Shown here piece after piece: positions 1-7,825 of a stretch of DNA of 52,880 nt; position 1 is the stretch's first letter, and each line of letters starts with the position of its first letter. The translations under genes and the position numbers were made by a program. Origin of the DNA: CAZGKW01 sp964526295 (GTDB lineage: Bacteria > Planctomycetota > Phycisphaerae > FEN-1346); NCBI GenBank assembly GCA_964526295.1, contig CAZGKW010000031.1, forward strand, positions 1 to 52,880, read 5' to 3'. The notes beneath the pieces are model-generated. The model worked only from the letters and a program-made list of their open reading frames with translations, was not told the origin of the DNA and searched no databases.

Positions 1-179
1 ACACTCCCTTCAACCTCGTGCCCTGCAACCGCGAACTGGAAGTGGCGCTGACGCAGGTGTATGCGTTCCGCAACACGTATCTGGCGCACCAGAACAAGGA
101 ACTCACCGACCGCGAAGAGGCCCGGCAGGCGCTCTGCAAGTGGGTCGAGTTGGTTGTCCGCCTGGAAGAGGGGGCCTAG
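1..179 (+). CDS. C-terminal fragment of a protein with a HEPN-like motif
   Basis: An open frame enters from the left edge and stops at TAG 177-179, giving 58 visible residues. The fragment contains RNTYLAH, which fits the R-x4-6-H motif of HEPN-domain ribonucleases, including the polar residue after the arginine, and is followed by a charged helix ending in LVVRLEEGA. HEPN domains occur in toxins, Abi proteins and at the ends of helicase or restriction-type proteins. The rest of the gene lies outside the window, so its family cannot be named. It runs in the same direction as the TPR lipoprotein that starts 45 bases later. The frame is convincing, the HEPN reading is an inference from one motif. 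Confidence 0.5.
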   Translation, partial: TPFNLVPCNRELEVALTQVYAFRNTYLAHQNKELTDREEARQALCKWVELVVRLEEGA

Positions 180-223
180 AATTCCTGATTCGGCGGACTG
201 CCGCGCCGTGGAAGGAACTCACA

Positions 224-3200
224 ATGGACACCCGAACCTGCCGCTGGGCCGTCGCGCTGGGCCTGGTGATCGTGGGGTGTGCATCCGGGCCGGAGGGCGG
301 CACGGTGCCGGTCGCATCGGCCGACGCGCCGGTCCCTCGGCAGACCGATTCGCTCGATGCCCCGCCCGCGGTCGCGCCGGCGACGCTCGCCCTGGCCGAC
401 GGGCTCGAACACCTGGCGCAAGGCCGGTTCGCAGAGGCGGCCGAGGCCGCCGATCCGGCCGTCGCCTCCGCCCCCGACGACCCCCGGCCGGTCCTGGTGC
501 GCGGCATGGCGCTGCTCCTGGCGGAGAAGCTCGCCGAAGGCCGGCGCGACACGGAGCGGGCGTACCGCTTGAGCGGGCGCGGGTCGCTGGCCGCACGGGT
601 TCACTCGTTCGCCCTGCGGATGCACGGCGACCAGGTGGGGGCGATGCGCATCGCCGTGCCCGGCCACAACGACTTCGACCGCCTGCTCCTCCAGGTGGGC
701 AACGCCTACGGGGCCCTGGCGTTCGCGGGCCCCCAGGCCCCGGCCGAGTACGTCCCCCAGGCCGAACAGGCGATGGCCGGGGCCCGCGCGAAGTTCCCCC
801 TGGTGGCCGAGCTTTTCGTCCAGGAGGTCGGCGCCGGCGGCCAGACCGCCGACGTCCATTACGCCCGGGGCGCCTCTCGGCTTGCGGCACGCGACTTCGC
901 CGGGGCCGAGCGGGACCTGGCGACAGCCCTGGAGGCCAGGCCGGACGATCCGTCGCTTCTTGCTCGACACGCGACGGCCCTGGTTGAGCTGGGGCGGCTG
1001 GAGCAGGCCCGCCGGGAACTCTCGGTCGCCCTCAGTTGGAAACCGGCCCTGGTGGAGGGGTACGCCTGGCGGGCGGTCGCCGCGGCACGTATGGGCGATG
1101 CGGCCCGGGCCAGGTCGGACCTGGCAATCGCTCGCGAACTGGGCCGCCGCGGGGCGAGCGACGTCCTCAAGGCGATCGAGCCCGCCGTCGGGGCCGCCCT
1201 CGAGACGCCGTCAGGTTCGCCGCCGGACCTCTTCGAGGACCTGCTGGGCGCAGCCCGTAAGGCCGCCTCGGTCGACGACCTCACGGGACGGGCGTTGGCC
1301 GTGGTCCGGGCCTCCAACGCTGGCCGCCGACTCGGCGACGAGACGTACCAGGATCGCCGCCGCGTCCTGGAATGGGCCGTCCGCGCCGCGCCGGAGGACC
1401 CGGACGGCCTGGGCGCCCTCGGCCGGTTCCTCGTTGACGAGCTGGACGTGCGGTTTGAGCGGATCGAGCCCTGGTCCGACCCGAACTACTTTCGCACCCA
1501 GACCGAGGGCTTGGCCGGGAAGGAGCGGGGCTACGCCCAGGACCTCTTTGACCGGGCCCTGGCGGTCGACCCCGACCACCCGGCCGCGCTGGTCGGCACC
1601 GCCGCCCTCAAGATGCGCGACGGCCAGTGGGCCGACGCCGAGGCGATCCTGAAGCGTGTCATGGCCCTGGGACCGGGCTCGCCGGACGTGCTGGGGATGA
1701 TGTCGCGGATCCTGCGGGTGGCGGCCGGCCAGAAGATGGCCCAGGCCGCCGCGCTCCGCCAGACGCGAACCTGGACCGAATACGGCTACGACGTCGTCTA
1801 CCACTACACGCGGTACCCGAGCGCGGCGGAGCTGGCGACGGCCGACGCCTACGACCAGCAGGCCCAGCGGTTCCTGAAGGAGGCCCGCGAGTATCTGGAG
1901 CGGGCGGTGGAAGTGTGCAAAGGCACCGCCGAAGCCTTCGATTTCCAGGGGCAGATCGCCTGGCAGAAGGAGGACTACGAGGGGGCCCGCCGGGCCTGGG
2001 AGCAGGCCGTCCGTCTCGCCCCCGACCGCCGCGAGTACCGTTACAGCCTGGCCAACGCCTACGGGCGGCTGAACCTGGTCGAAGAGTGGCTCGAGGAGAC
2101 CACCCGGGCCCGATGCCTGGAGCACACGACCGCCTCGGCTTTCCTCCAGCGGGCCTGGAGCAAGATCGCCAACCACGCGTGGCAGACGGTCGAGGGGCTG
2201 CTCGTGCGGGCGGCGAAGGGCGACGCCGGCGACCCGCGGATCGCGGCCTTCCGCGCGGCGGCCGCCGAGGGACAGGGCCGGACCGACGAAGCGCTGGCCT
2301 GCTACCGGGCGGCCTTGGCGATGGAGCTGGCGCTGGATGAGTTCCGCCGCAACGTGACCCCCGAGGCCGCTGCGAGCGGCCGCCCCGTCGAGTCGCCGCG
2401 CGAGGTCGGCCGCATCATCGCCCTCCGGGCACGCATCGGCCGGCTGCTCCGGCCGTCGGACCCGGCAGCCGCAGCCGAGCTGTTCCTGGCGAACGTCGCC
2501 TTGGAGCCGCGGTTCCCCGACCGGGCCCTCGGCGAGACGATTCGGACGGCCGTCCTGCCGGACGCCTCGCGGGACTTCGACGATCCGCCGCGGCCACGCC
2601 TGCTGGTCGCCCTGCTTCGGGAGAACCGGGCCCTGGCCGCCCTGGCATTGGCTGAGGCGGGGCGGCACAAAGAGGCCCTGGAACACTTCGCCCTGATCGA
2701 CTCCTATAAGCAGCGCCGAAGCCACGCCGGCGGCCAGGCCTATCTGGACGCCGGCGACACGACCAGCCTCGACCCGAAGACGTGGCTGACGGCGGCCGAG
2801 TCGTCCCTGGCCCTGGGCGATGCGGCACCGGCCTTGGGCTGGCTGGGCCGGGCCGCCCAGTATTACGAATCGACGCCCGGTGGCCGGTCCGACGCCGCCT
2901 ACGGCCGCTTCCAGGCGCTCCTGGAGTCTGTTCGCGGCACGGTCCTCGGCGAATACAGGAAGCTGCGCGACCAGGCCGTCGACGAGATCCGAAAGGCCGC
3001 CCCGGCCGAGCAGAACGCGGTGTCCGAACAGTGGACGGCGCGGCTGCGGTCGATGTGGCAGCAGTGGATGCGGGACGAGGGCGTCCCGCCACCGTGGGAG
3101 GACTTCTACAACGTGACGGCCGAGCCGTTCCAGCGGCAGCAGCAGGAGGCGCTGGAGCGCCACCAGCAGCGTGCCCGCGAGGTCGACGCCCGGCGCCGGA

Positions 3201-3337
3201 AGGACCTGGAATTCCGCCAGTGGGTCAACAGCGAGTACGACCGCATCCGCCGCCTGCCGCCCGACCAGCAGCGCGAGGAGATGGCCAAGCTCCAGGAGGC
3301 CATCCGCCGCCACGACCTCGAGCAGCGCCAGCGCTAG
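224..3337 (+). CDS. Large TPR-repeat lipoprotein
   Basis: A 1037-residue protein. The ATG at 224 is chosen over an upstream in-frame start at 140 because a type II signal peptide follows directly (MDTRTCRWAVALGLVIVGC, Cys at residue 19) and GAAGGA lies 8 bases upstream. The mature protein is helical and rich in Ala, Arg and Glu, with many degenerate TPR units such as LARHATALVELGRLEQARRE and DPDHPAALVGTAALKMRDG. The last 130 residues are highly charged (QRQQQEALERHQQRARE), probably a coiled coil. TPR lipoproteins usually scaffold complexes at the outer membrane or in the periplasm; no enzyme domain is visible. No partner gene is adjacent, so the specific role is unknown. Confidence 0.85.
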   Translation: MDTRTCRWAVALGLVIVGCASGPEGGTVPVASADAPVPRQTDSLDAPPAVAPATLALADGLEHLAQGRFAEAAEAADPAVASAPDDPRPVLVRGMALLLAEKLAEGRRDTERAYRLSGRGSLAARVHSFALRMHGDQVGAMRIAVPGHNDFDRLLLQVGNAYGALAFAGPQAPAEYVPQAEQAMAGARAKFPLVAELFVQEVGAGGQTADVHYARGASRLAARDFAGAERDLATALEARPDDPSLLARHATALVELGRLEQARRELSVALSWKPALVEGYAWRAVAAARMGDAARARSDLAIARELGRRGASDVLKAIEPAVGAALETPSGSPPDLFEDLLGAARKAASVDDLTGRALAVVRASNAGRRLGDETYQDRRRVLEWAVRAAPEDPDGLGALGRFLVDELDVRFERIEPWSDPNYFRTQTEGLAGKERGYAQDLFDRALAVDPDHPAALVGTAALKMRDGQWADAEAILKRVMALGPGSPDVLGMMSRILRVAAGQKMAQAAALRQTRTWTEYGYDVVYHYTRYPSAAELATADAYDQQAQRFLKEAREYLERAVEVCKGTAEAFDFQGQIAWQKEDYEGARRAWEQAVRLAPDRREYRYSLANAYGRLNLVEEWLEETTRARCLEHTTASAFLQRAWSKIANHAWQTVEGLLVRAAKGDAGDPRIAAFRAAAAEGQGRTDEALACYRAALAMELALDEFRRNVTPEAAASGRPVESPREVGRIIALRARIGRLLRPSDPAAAAELFLANVALEPRFPDRALGETIRTAVLPDASRDFDDPPRPRLLVALLRENRALAALALAEAGRHKEALEHFALIDSYKQRRSHAGGQAYLDAGDTTSLDPKTWLTAAESSLALGDAAPALGWLGRAAQYYESTPGGRSDAAYGRFQALLESVRGTVLGEYRKLRDQAVDEIRKAAPAEQNAVSEQWTARLRSMWQQWMRDEGVPPPWEDFYNVTAEPFQRQQQEALERHQQRAREVDARRRKDLEFRQWVNSEYDRIRRLPPDQQREEMAKLQEAIRRHDLEQRQR

Positions 3338-3366
3338 GGCCGCTGCCAGGTCGGGGCTTCGTGCGA

Positions 3367-3540
3367 CTACGCCCGGCGCTTCGACGTCTCGGCGGCCGCG
3401 CCGGGGTCGTCCTGCTCGGCCATCCACTTCTCGAGCGCGGCCGAGAGAGGCGACTTGACGTCCCGCAGGCCCGGGGCCGCGGCGCAGCCGACGAGGCAGT
3501 CGAGCCAGCGGTTGTTCGGCCGGGTCGGCCGCGGCGTGCG
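3367..3540 (-). pseudogene. Phage terminase large-subunit C-terminal remnant (copy 1)
   Basis: About 57 codons on the minus strand end at TAG 3367-3369 and contain RPNNRWLDCLVGCAAA, which matches the characteristic RPDNHWLDCLVGCAVAASM tail of GpA-like large terminases found in planctomycete prophages. No start, ATPase or nuclease part is present upstream, where the Fic gene lies instead. A second, different copy of the same tail is at 5608-5751. The two agree at roughly four of five bases over the core, so they are not a recent duplication. The family assignment comes from memory of the motif; truncation is directly seen. Confidence 0.5.
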
Positions 3541-3649
3541 GGCGAAAGCAAGGCCGCCCCCTGTTTTCACTCTGGCGGAATTCCGAAAATAACGCGCTTG
3601 CTTGCTTTCGTCGGCGGTAGCCTGTCCTGGAAGAGGCTGGGCACAGACG

Positions 3650-5182
3650 TCACGCGTCGTCCGAGGCGTTGCCCCCGTAGGCGGCCTGCACGGCTTGTTC
3701 CATACGGGCAACTTCCTTGTCCGACAAGAAGTCGAAGTGGCTGGCGCGCTTCCTCGCGGAAAGCAGGCCGTTGTTCTGCAGGCAAGCGCGGATGAAGAGG
3801 TCGATCTGGCGGTCCGGCATGTCAACGATGTCCTGGATGGCCGCCTTGGTCCGGTCATAGTTGGCCAGGAACGCCAACTCCTCGACGAGTTCCGTGTCGA
3901 TGGTCCGCTCGATGAACCGGAAGAGCGCCTCCGCCTGGGGCGTCATGTCCATGTACCTGTACCACCGGACCGTGTCGTTATGCACGGTCATGCGCCCCTC
4001 CTCGTCGAGCGAGTGTTCCACCAGAGCCATGAGCGGCCGGGAGAACGCCTCGAGTGAGGCGTCGTAGTCGGCAGAATTCTTCAGCATGGCAGCCGAGACG
4101 GGGAAGATGACCCCTTCGGGCGTGAAACCTCGGCGGGCAAGGACGTTGTGGATCAGGAAGCGGTGAATTCGCCCGTTGCCGTCCTCGAACGGGTGCAGGA
4201 AGACGAAACCATACGCCACGGCGGCGGCGTGGACCACGGCACACACACCGCCTTCTCCCATGCGCGTGTGCGAACCGATCAGGCCCTGCATCAGTCCGTC
4301 CAGGTCCTCGGGCCTCGGACAGACGAAGTGGATCTTCTCTCTCTGCCAGGCCACCGTCTCGCCCACGTAGTTCTGGTTCTTCCAGTAATCTGAATCCCGG
4401 AAGCGTGGGTCCACGATGCGGTTCTGCAGGTCGACGAGCCGCGCCTTCTTGCAGAAGTCCTCGGTCTCCGCCAGATGAAGGAGGGCCACAAATCGCTCGG
4501 TGCGGGTCGAATTCGGTTTGATGCGTTCGATCTCGAACGAGGACTTCGTCTCCTTCGCGTAGAGATAAGCCATGGCGCGCTTCAGCAACTCCTGCGAGTA
4601 GCGGGAGACAACCTTCCGGCACCGCTGGGGGAGGTTGGCCGCCTCGAGACCTCGGAGGGCCTCGGTACGACGAACCGTTGGACAGAACCGCCCGTCGCCC
4701 AGCAGGTTATCGTTGACGCGCTGGCGGCGAACCCGGCGGGGCGGGGTGAACGTGTAGTACTTGTCCGGTTCGAGCAGATCGACGTAGTTTCCACGATCCA
4801 GGTCGTCAAGCGGGAGGGAACGGCCGGTCAGCACCTCATACAGGAACCAGAGGCGCCGTGCGTACTTGCCAGTCGGCTTGGACTTGAGGTAGGCAAGGAA
4901 GTCGTCCTCGGCCATCGCGTCGAACACCTCGGCGAGCAGGGCGAGGTTCGTGCCGTCGTACTTCAGCGCGAACTCGAGATGGTCGCCCAACCGGTCCCCC
5001 GGCCAGTACTTGGACGGGTATATCTCCTCGATTACGTCCCCGGTCGAGTCGGTCCTGTGGATCCCGCTCGTTGCGACCGAGGACCTGTGCCAGTTCGGGA
5101 TGACGTCGAGGTGGTAGCGCTCGATCAGGGCCGCGTATCCCGCCGGCCTCGGTGCCGCCTGCTCCTGGCTGTTCTCAAGCAT
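3650..5182 (-). CDS. Fic-domain AMPylase, class II-like
   Basis: A 510-residue Fic protein. The catalytic motif HPFEDGNGRIHR starts at His330, so the residues needed to transfer AMP (or another nucleotide monophosphate) from a nucleotide to a target hydroxyl are intact. Upstream, SSFEIER (about 214-220) matches the inhibitory-helix motif (S/T)xxxE(G/N) of self-inhibited class II Fic proteins, with the inhibitory Glu kept but the last Gly/Asn replaced by Arg. The C-terminal 80 residues look like a winged-helix domain (DRQIDLFIRACLQNNGLLS). Start: ATG 5180-5182 with CCGGAGGG five bases before it. A consensus sigma70 promoter lies immediately upstream, overlapped by six phased boxes. It sits between prophage remnants, which suggests cargo of a mobile element. 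No separate antitoxin gene is present. Confidence 0.9.
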   Translation of the reverse strand: MLENSQEQAAPRPAGYAALIERYHLDVIPNWHRSSVATSGIHRTDSTGDVIEEIYPSKYWPGDRLGDHLEFALKYDGTNLALLAEVFDAMAEDDFLAYLKSKPTGKYARRLWFLYEVLTGRSLPLDDLDRGNYVDLLEPDKYYTFTPPRRVRRQRVNDNLLGDGRFCPTVRRTEALRGLEAANLPQRCRKVVSRYSQELLKRAMAYLYAKETKSSFEIERIKPNSTRTERFVALLHLAETEDFCKKARLVDLQNRIVDPRFRDSDYWKNQNYVGETVAWQREKIHFVCPRPEDLDGLMQGLIGSHTRMGEGGVCAVVHAAAVAYGFVFLHPFEDGNGRIHRFLIHNVLARRGFTPEGVIFPVSAAMLKNSADYDASLEAFSRPLMALVEHSLDEEGRMTVHNDTVRWYRYMDMTPQAEALFRFIERTIDTELVEELAFLANYDRTKAAIQDIVDMPDRQIDLFIRACLQNNGLLSARKRASHFDFLSDKEVARMEQAVQAAYGGNASDDA

Positions 5183-5190
5183 GGCGCCCT

Positions 5191-5360
5191 CCGGAGAAAT
5201 GGTTACGCGAGAGGAATTATAGTTACGAGAGCGTCCGTGTCAAGAAAAAGAGTTACGCGGCCTCGGAAGCCGTGAGGGGTCCCCCCGCGTCGGAAAAACG
5301 GTTACGGCGCCAGAAAAAGGCTTACGGCAGGAGTTGGTCGCAGAAAACCGCTTACGTCAT
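5191..5360. repeat. Six phased GAAAAnnGnTTACG boxes upstream of the Fic gene
   Basis: TTACG occurs at 5203, 5223, 5253, 5302, 5322 and 5352, each preceded (best in the last four) by an A-run, consensus (c/g)GAAAAnnGnTTACG. The spacings are 20, 30, 49, 20 and 30 bases, so all boxes fall on nearly the same helical face and the second triplet repeats the first at exactly 99 bases. Three boxes cover the Fic promoter. The last overlaps the end of the Zn-ribbon gene. This looks like an operator array or iterons with phased A-tracts that would bend DNA. The bound protein is unknown; the Fic winged-helix tail is one candidate. Confidence 0.75.
5216..5243 (-). promoter_or_regulatory. Consensus sigma70 promoter of the Fic gene
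   Basis: On the minus strand TTGACA (5243-5238) and TATAAT (5221-5216) are both perfect and separated by 16 bases. Transcription should start near 5209, leaving a leader of about 27 bases before the Fic ATG. In a genome this GC-rich, such a perfect promoter is unusual and implies strong expression unless repressed. TTACG boxes lie in the spacer (5223), in the transcribed leader (5203) and just upstream of the -35 (5253). Confidence 0.8.
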
Positions 5361-5605
5361 GGCCGCAGCGTCCGGGCCTGCACTTGGCGGTTCTCGTGGG
5401 TCGTGACCTGTCGCCCGCAATGGCGGCACTCCAGGCGACAGACGGTCCGGCCGTTCGGACCCGGCCGGCTGGCGATGACATCGAACTGTTTGCAGCCGTA
5501 GTGGCGACATTCCAGGGGACGCTTATCGTCCTCCGGCGGCCAGCGCTTACGCCCCGTTGTCCCAGCACCATCTTCGCCGGGGTGAATCTCGTCAAGAACA
5601 GGCAC
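5357..5605 (-). CDS. Small phage-type Zn-ribbon protein
   Basis: An 82-residue protein with two Cys pairs: CRHYGC in the middle and CRHCGRQVTTHE near the C-terminus, the pattern of Ogr/Delta-type or NrdR-like zinc ribbons that bind nucleic acid. Start GTG 5605 is preferred because GGAGG sits five bases upstream; another GTG at 5611 would overlap that ribosome site. The stop of the terminase remnant (TGA 5608-5610) lies within the same ribosome-binding site, so the two were translationally coupled. In planctomycete prophages a protein of this kind often follows the terminase and precedes the portal gene. Here the portal is missing and the Fic region follows. Confidence 0.65.
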   Translation of the reverse strand: MPVLDEIHPGEDGAGTTGRKRWPPEDDKRPLECRHYGCKQFDVIASRPGPNGRTVCRLECRHCGRQVTTHENRQVQARTLRP

Positions 5606-5607
5606 GG

Positions 5608-5751
5608 TCACCTCCTCCGCAGGTCGTCCTGCGTGTAGCGTTTCCGTTGGCGGCCGGAGCCTGCGTCCTGGCCGTGGGCCTTGACGCCGCACATCGAGGC
5701 CGCCGCGGCGCAGCCGACAAGGCAATCCAGCCAATGGTTGTCCGGTCGCGT
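5608..5751 (-). pseudogene. Phage terminase large-subunit C-terminal remnant (copy 2)
   Basis: The minus-strand frame ending at TGA 5608-5610 contains RPDNHWLDCLVGCAAAASM, the typical C-terminal signature of GpA-like large terminases, followed by a basic tail (RQRKRYTQDDLRRR). Only about 47 codons are recognisable; upstream of it the sequence runs into the end of the sigma54 regulator at 5820. It overlaps the ribosome-binding site of the Zn-ribbon gene, as intact packaging genes do, so this is a genuine truncated gene and not a chance match. Confidence 0.55.
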
Positions 5752-5819
5752 CGGGGGCGGTGATGGGGCTGTCGCCGCAGGGCGTGGGCCGAGATGGTGG
5801 GCGGCCTCACAGAGCTCGC

Positions 5820-7280
5820 TCAGACGGCCACTTCTTCGAGTCGTGAGGCGCGGCGGGAGGGAGTGCTGCCGCACGGACTGCCGCTCGTGCCGCCGGGGCG
5901 ACGCGAGCCGTTCCCGTCCGGGATGGCGATGTTGTACCGCTTCAGCTTGGCGTGGAGCGTCGCACGGGTGATGCCAAGAAGGGCCGCCGCACGCGTCCGC
6001 TGCCAGCCCGTCTCCTGGAGGGCACGCGTGATGAACAGCCGCTCGGCCGTCTCCAGCGAGAAATCGTCCTCCGGCACCTCGACGCTCTCCCGCGGCGCCT
6101 CCGGGGCCGCCTGAGCGTCGATCAGGAGGCTCTTCGGCTCGATCCGGTCCGACGCCTCGACGATCAGGGCCCGCTCGATGACGTTGCGCAGCTCGCGGAC
6201 GTTGCCCGGCCAGGAATGGGACACGAGCTTCTCCACGGCCGCCGGGCTGAGTTCCCGCACGGCCCGTCCGCCCTCCCCGGCGCACGTTTCGAGGAAGTAT
6301 TCGGCCAGCAGGGCGACGTCGTCGCGGCGCCGGGCGTCTCGCAAGGGGGGCAACTCCACCGGGAAGACCGCCAGCCGGTAGTACAGGTCCCGCCGGAACC
6401 GGCCTTCGCGGGCCTCCTCGGCCAGGTCGCGGTTGCTGGAGGCGATGATCGTGGCCCGGCAGGGGATGTCCTTCGTCCCGCCCACCTTGCGGAAGGCGCG
6501 TTCCTGGAGAACCCGCAGGAGCTTGGCCTGGAGGCCGGCGGGCATCTCGCTGATCTCATCCAGGAAGATGCTCCCCCCCTCGGCGGCCTCGAAAAGGCCC
6601 GTCTTGGCCCGGTCGGCCCCGGTAAACGCCCCCTTTTCGTGGCCGAACAGCTCGCTCTCGAGAAGATTGGCCGTCAGCGTGGCACAGTTGACGGCGACGA
6701 ACTTATCGGGCGTCCCGCCGCGGAGGGCGTGGACGGCCCGGGCGGCCAGCTCCTTGCCCGTGCCGGTTTCGCCGACGATCAGGACGGGGTTGCACCGGCT
6801 CTCGGCGACGAGGCGGATCGTCCGCAGGGCGTCGCGGATGGCGTCGCTTCGGCCCGCGATCGGGATGCCGGGGGGGCATTCGGGGGCGAAGAACTCGTCC
6901 CGCCGATGGCCGGCGGTGGCCGCGGCGACGATCCGGTCGCGGCCCTCGGCGTCCAGGGGGCCGCAGATATAGTCCCGGGCCCCGTGACGGGCGAGCAGGA
7001 TGGCCGCCTCCAGGTCGGCCTCCGCCGAGAGGGCCACGACGGGCACGCCGGGCATGGTGCGGCGGACTTCGGCCAGAAACGCCACCCCGTCGGCCGAATC
7101 GACCGTCTCGCGAATGATCGCCAGATCGGGCGGGGCCTCGCAGACGGCCGCCACGGCCTCCTCGACGCTCGGGGCGCACCGGACGTCCGTGGCGAGTGTT
7201 TCGAGGGGAAACCGGTCGGGCTTGGGCGGACCGCCCAGCGCGACGATACGGTAGAGGATCGGCTCCGGCCGTGTACCCAT
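5820..7280 (-). CDS. Sigma54-dependent activator with degenerate receiver (FleQ/FlrC-like)
   Basis: A 486-residue enhancer-binding protein. Residues 8-120 fold as a receiver, but the phospho-acceptor position is Arg57 (AIIRETVDSADG) and the conserved Lys is Gly107 (YICGP), so it cannot be phosphorylated normally. The AAA+ domain has Walker A GETGTGKE (170-177), the sigma54-contact loop GAFTGA (217-222) and Walker B IFLDEI (238-243). A Fis-type HTH (RAAALLGITRATLHAKL) is at about 440-460. Start ATG 7280 is chosen because the receiver begins right after it; the longer frame to 7424 adds only low-complexity sequence. It is divergent from the flagellar operon, whose first gene has a perfect sigma54 promoter, so it is probably the flagellar master activator. 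FleQ of Pseudomonas also lacks a phosphorylatable receiver. Confidence 0.88.
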   Translation of the reverse strand: MGTRPEPILYRIVALGGPPKPDRFPLETLATDVRCAPSVEEAVAAVCEAPPDLAIIRETVDSADGVAFLAEVRRTMPGVPVVALSAEADLEAAILLARHGARDYICGPLDAEGRDRIVAAATAGHRRDEFFAPECPPGIPIAGRSDAIRDALRTIRLVAESRCNPVLIVGETGTGKELAARAVHALRGGTPDKFVAVNCATLTANLLESELFGHEKGAFTGADRAKTGLFEAAEGGSIFLDEISEMPAGLQAKLLRVLQERAFRKVGGTKDIPCRATIIASSNRDLAEEAREGRFRRDLYYRLAVFPVELPPLRDARRRDDVALLAEYFLETCAGEGGRAVRELSPAAVEKLVSHSWPGNVRELRNVIERALIVEASDRIEPKSLLIDAQAAPEAPRESVEVPEDDFSLETAERLFITRALQETGWQRTRAAALLGITRATLHAKLKRYNIAIPDGNGSRRPGGTSGSPCGSTPSRRASRLEEVAV

Positions 7281-7530
7281 CCCGTCCCTTCCCTTAGCGG
7301 GGCGAACCAGCCGAACGCCAGTCGCCGCGGGTCGCGTCCCGGCTGCGCATCCCAGTCGCTTCGACCATCCCAGGTAGGGCGCCGAGCGGGTAGGCCGGCG
7401 CCTGGCGGAAATCGCGAGTCCCATCGGCGACCCCCGCCAAGTTGTGACTGTAGTCGGCCATGCGGTGGGTCGGGCTTTAGTAATTCACCTTATCGGACAG
7501 CCGGGGCGGACCCCGGCGCCCACGGCGCCA

Positions 7531-7588
7531 GGGGTTCGATGGGGGGCGGTGAGGGGGAAAGAGGGGGGTTTCGAGGGGGCTTCGGGGG
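7531..7588 (+). repeat. Six phased G-tracts (G-quadruplex-like) upstream of the flagellar operon
   Basis: The region 7281-7780 between the divergent regulator and the flagellar promoter holds no credible gene. Within it the plus strand has G-runs of 4 to 6 at 7531, 7541, 7553, 7563, 7575 and 7584, with loops of 6, 6, 5, 6 and 4 bases, starting every 9 to 12 bases. This satisfies the usual pattern for a G-quadruplex several times over. It lies about 200 bases upstream of the sigma54 promoter, where activator sites are expected. Function is not known. Confidence 0.6.
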
Positions 7589-7780
7589 CGGCCGGAAAGG
7601 CAGCGCGGCGCCTCCGGGGGGCGGTGCGAAAACGGAAAGACCTGCCGGTCGGCGGAAGCGTTTGCCGGGCCGCGGACCTCCACGAGGCGGGCAGGCGGGG
7701 CCGGGCCGGCTCGCGATTTTGCGTCCTAAGCCTTTGTCAGATAATCAGTTACGTGAGCGTCGTCGGAAACCTCGCCCCGC

Positions 7781-7797
7781 TTGGCACGGCCTTTGCA
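7781..7797 (+). promoter_or_regulatory. Sigma54 -24/-12 promoter of the flagellar operon
   Basis: TTGGCACG (7781-7788), four bases, then TTGCA (7793-7797). The invariant GG (7783-7784) and GC (7795-7796) are exactly 10 bases apart. Transcription should start near 7808, 18 bases before the fliK start codon. Together with the divergently encoded sigma54 activator this indicates that the hook/rod operon is under RpoN control. Confidence 0.88.
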
Positions 7798-7825
7798 ACG
7801 GTTCCGGCGGCAAAGGAGTCTCGAC

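Noticed and set aside
1211..3427. A 738-codon open frame on the minus strand
   Set aside because: Antisense of the TPR lipoprotein, which has a signal peptide, ribosome site and TPR pattern.
5191..5360. TTACG boxes considered as a CRISPR array
   Set aside because: The conserved unit is only about 14 bases, spacings are 20, 30 and 49, and no cas gene is near; an operator array fits better.
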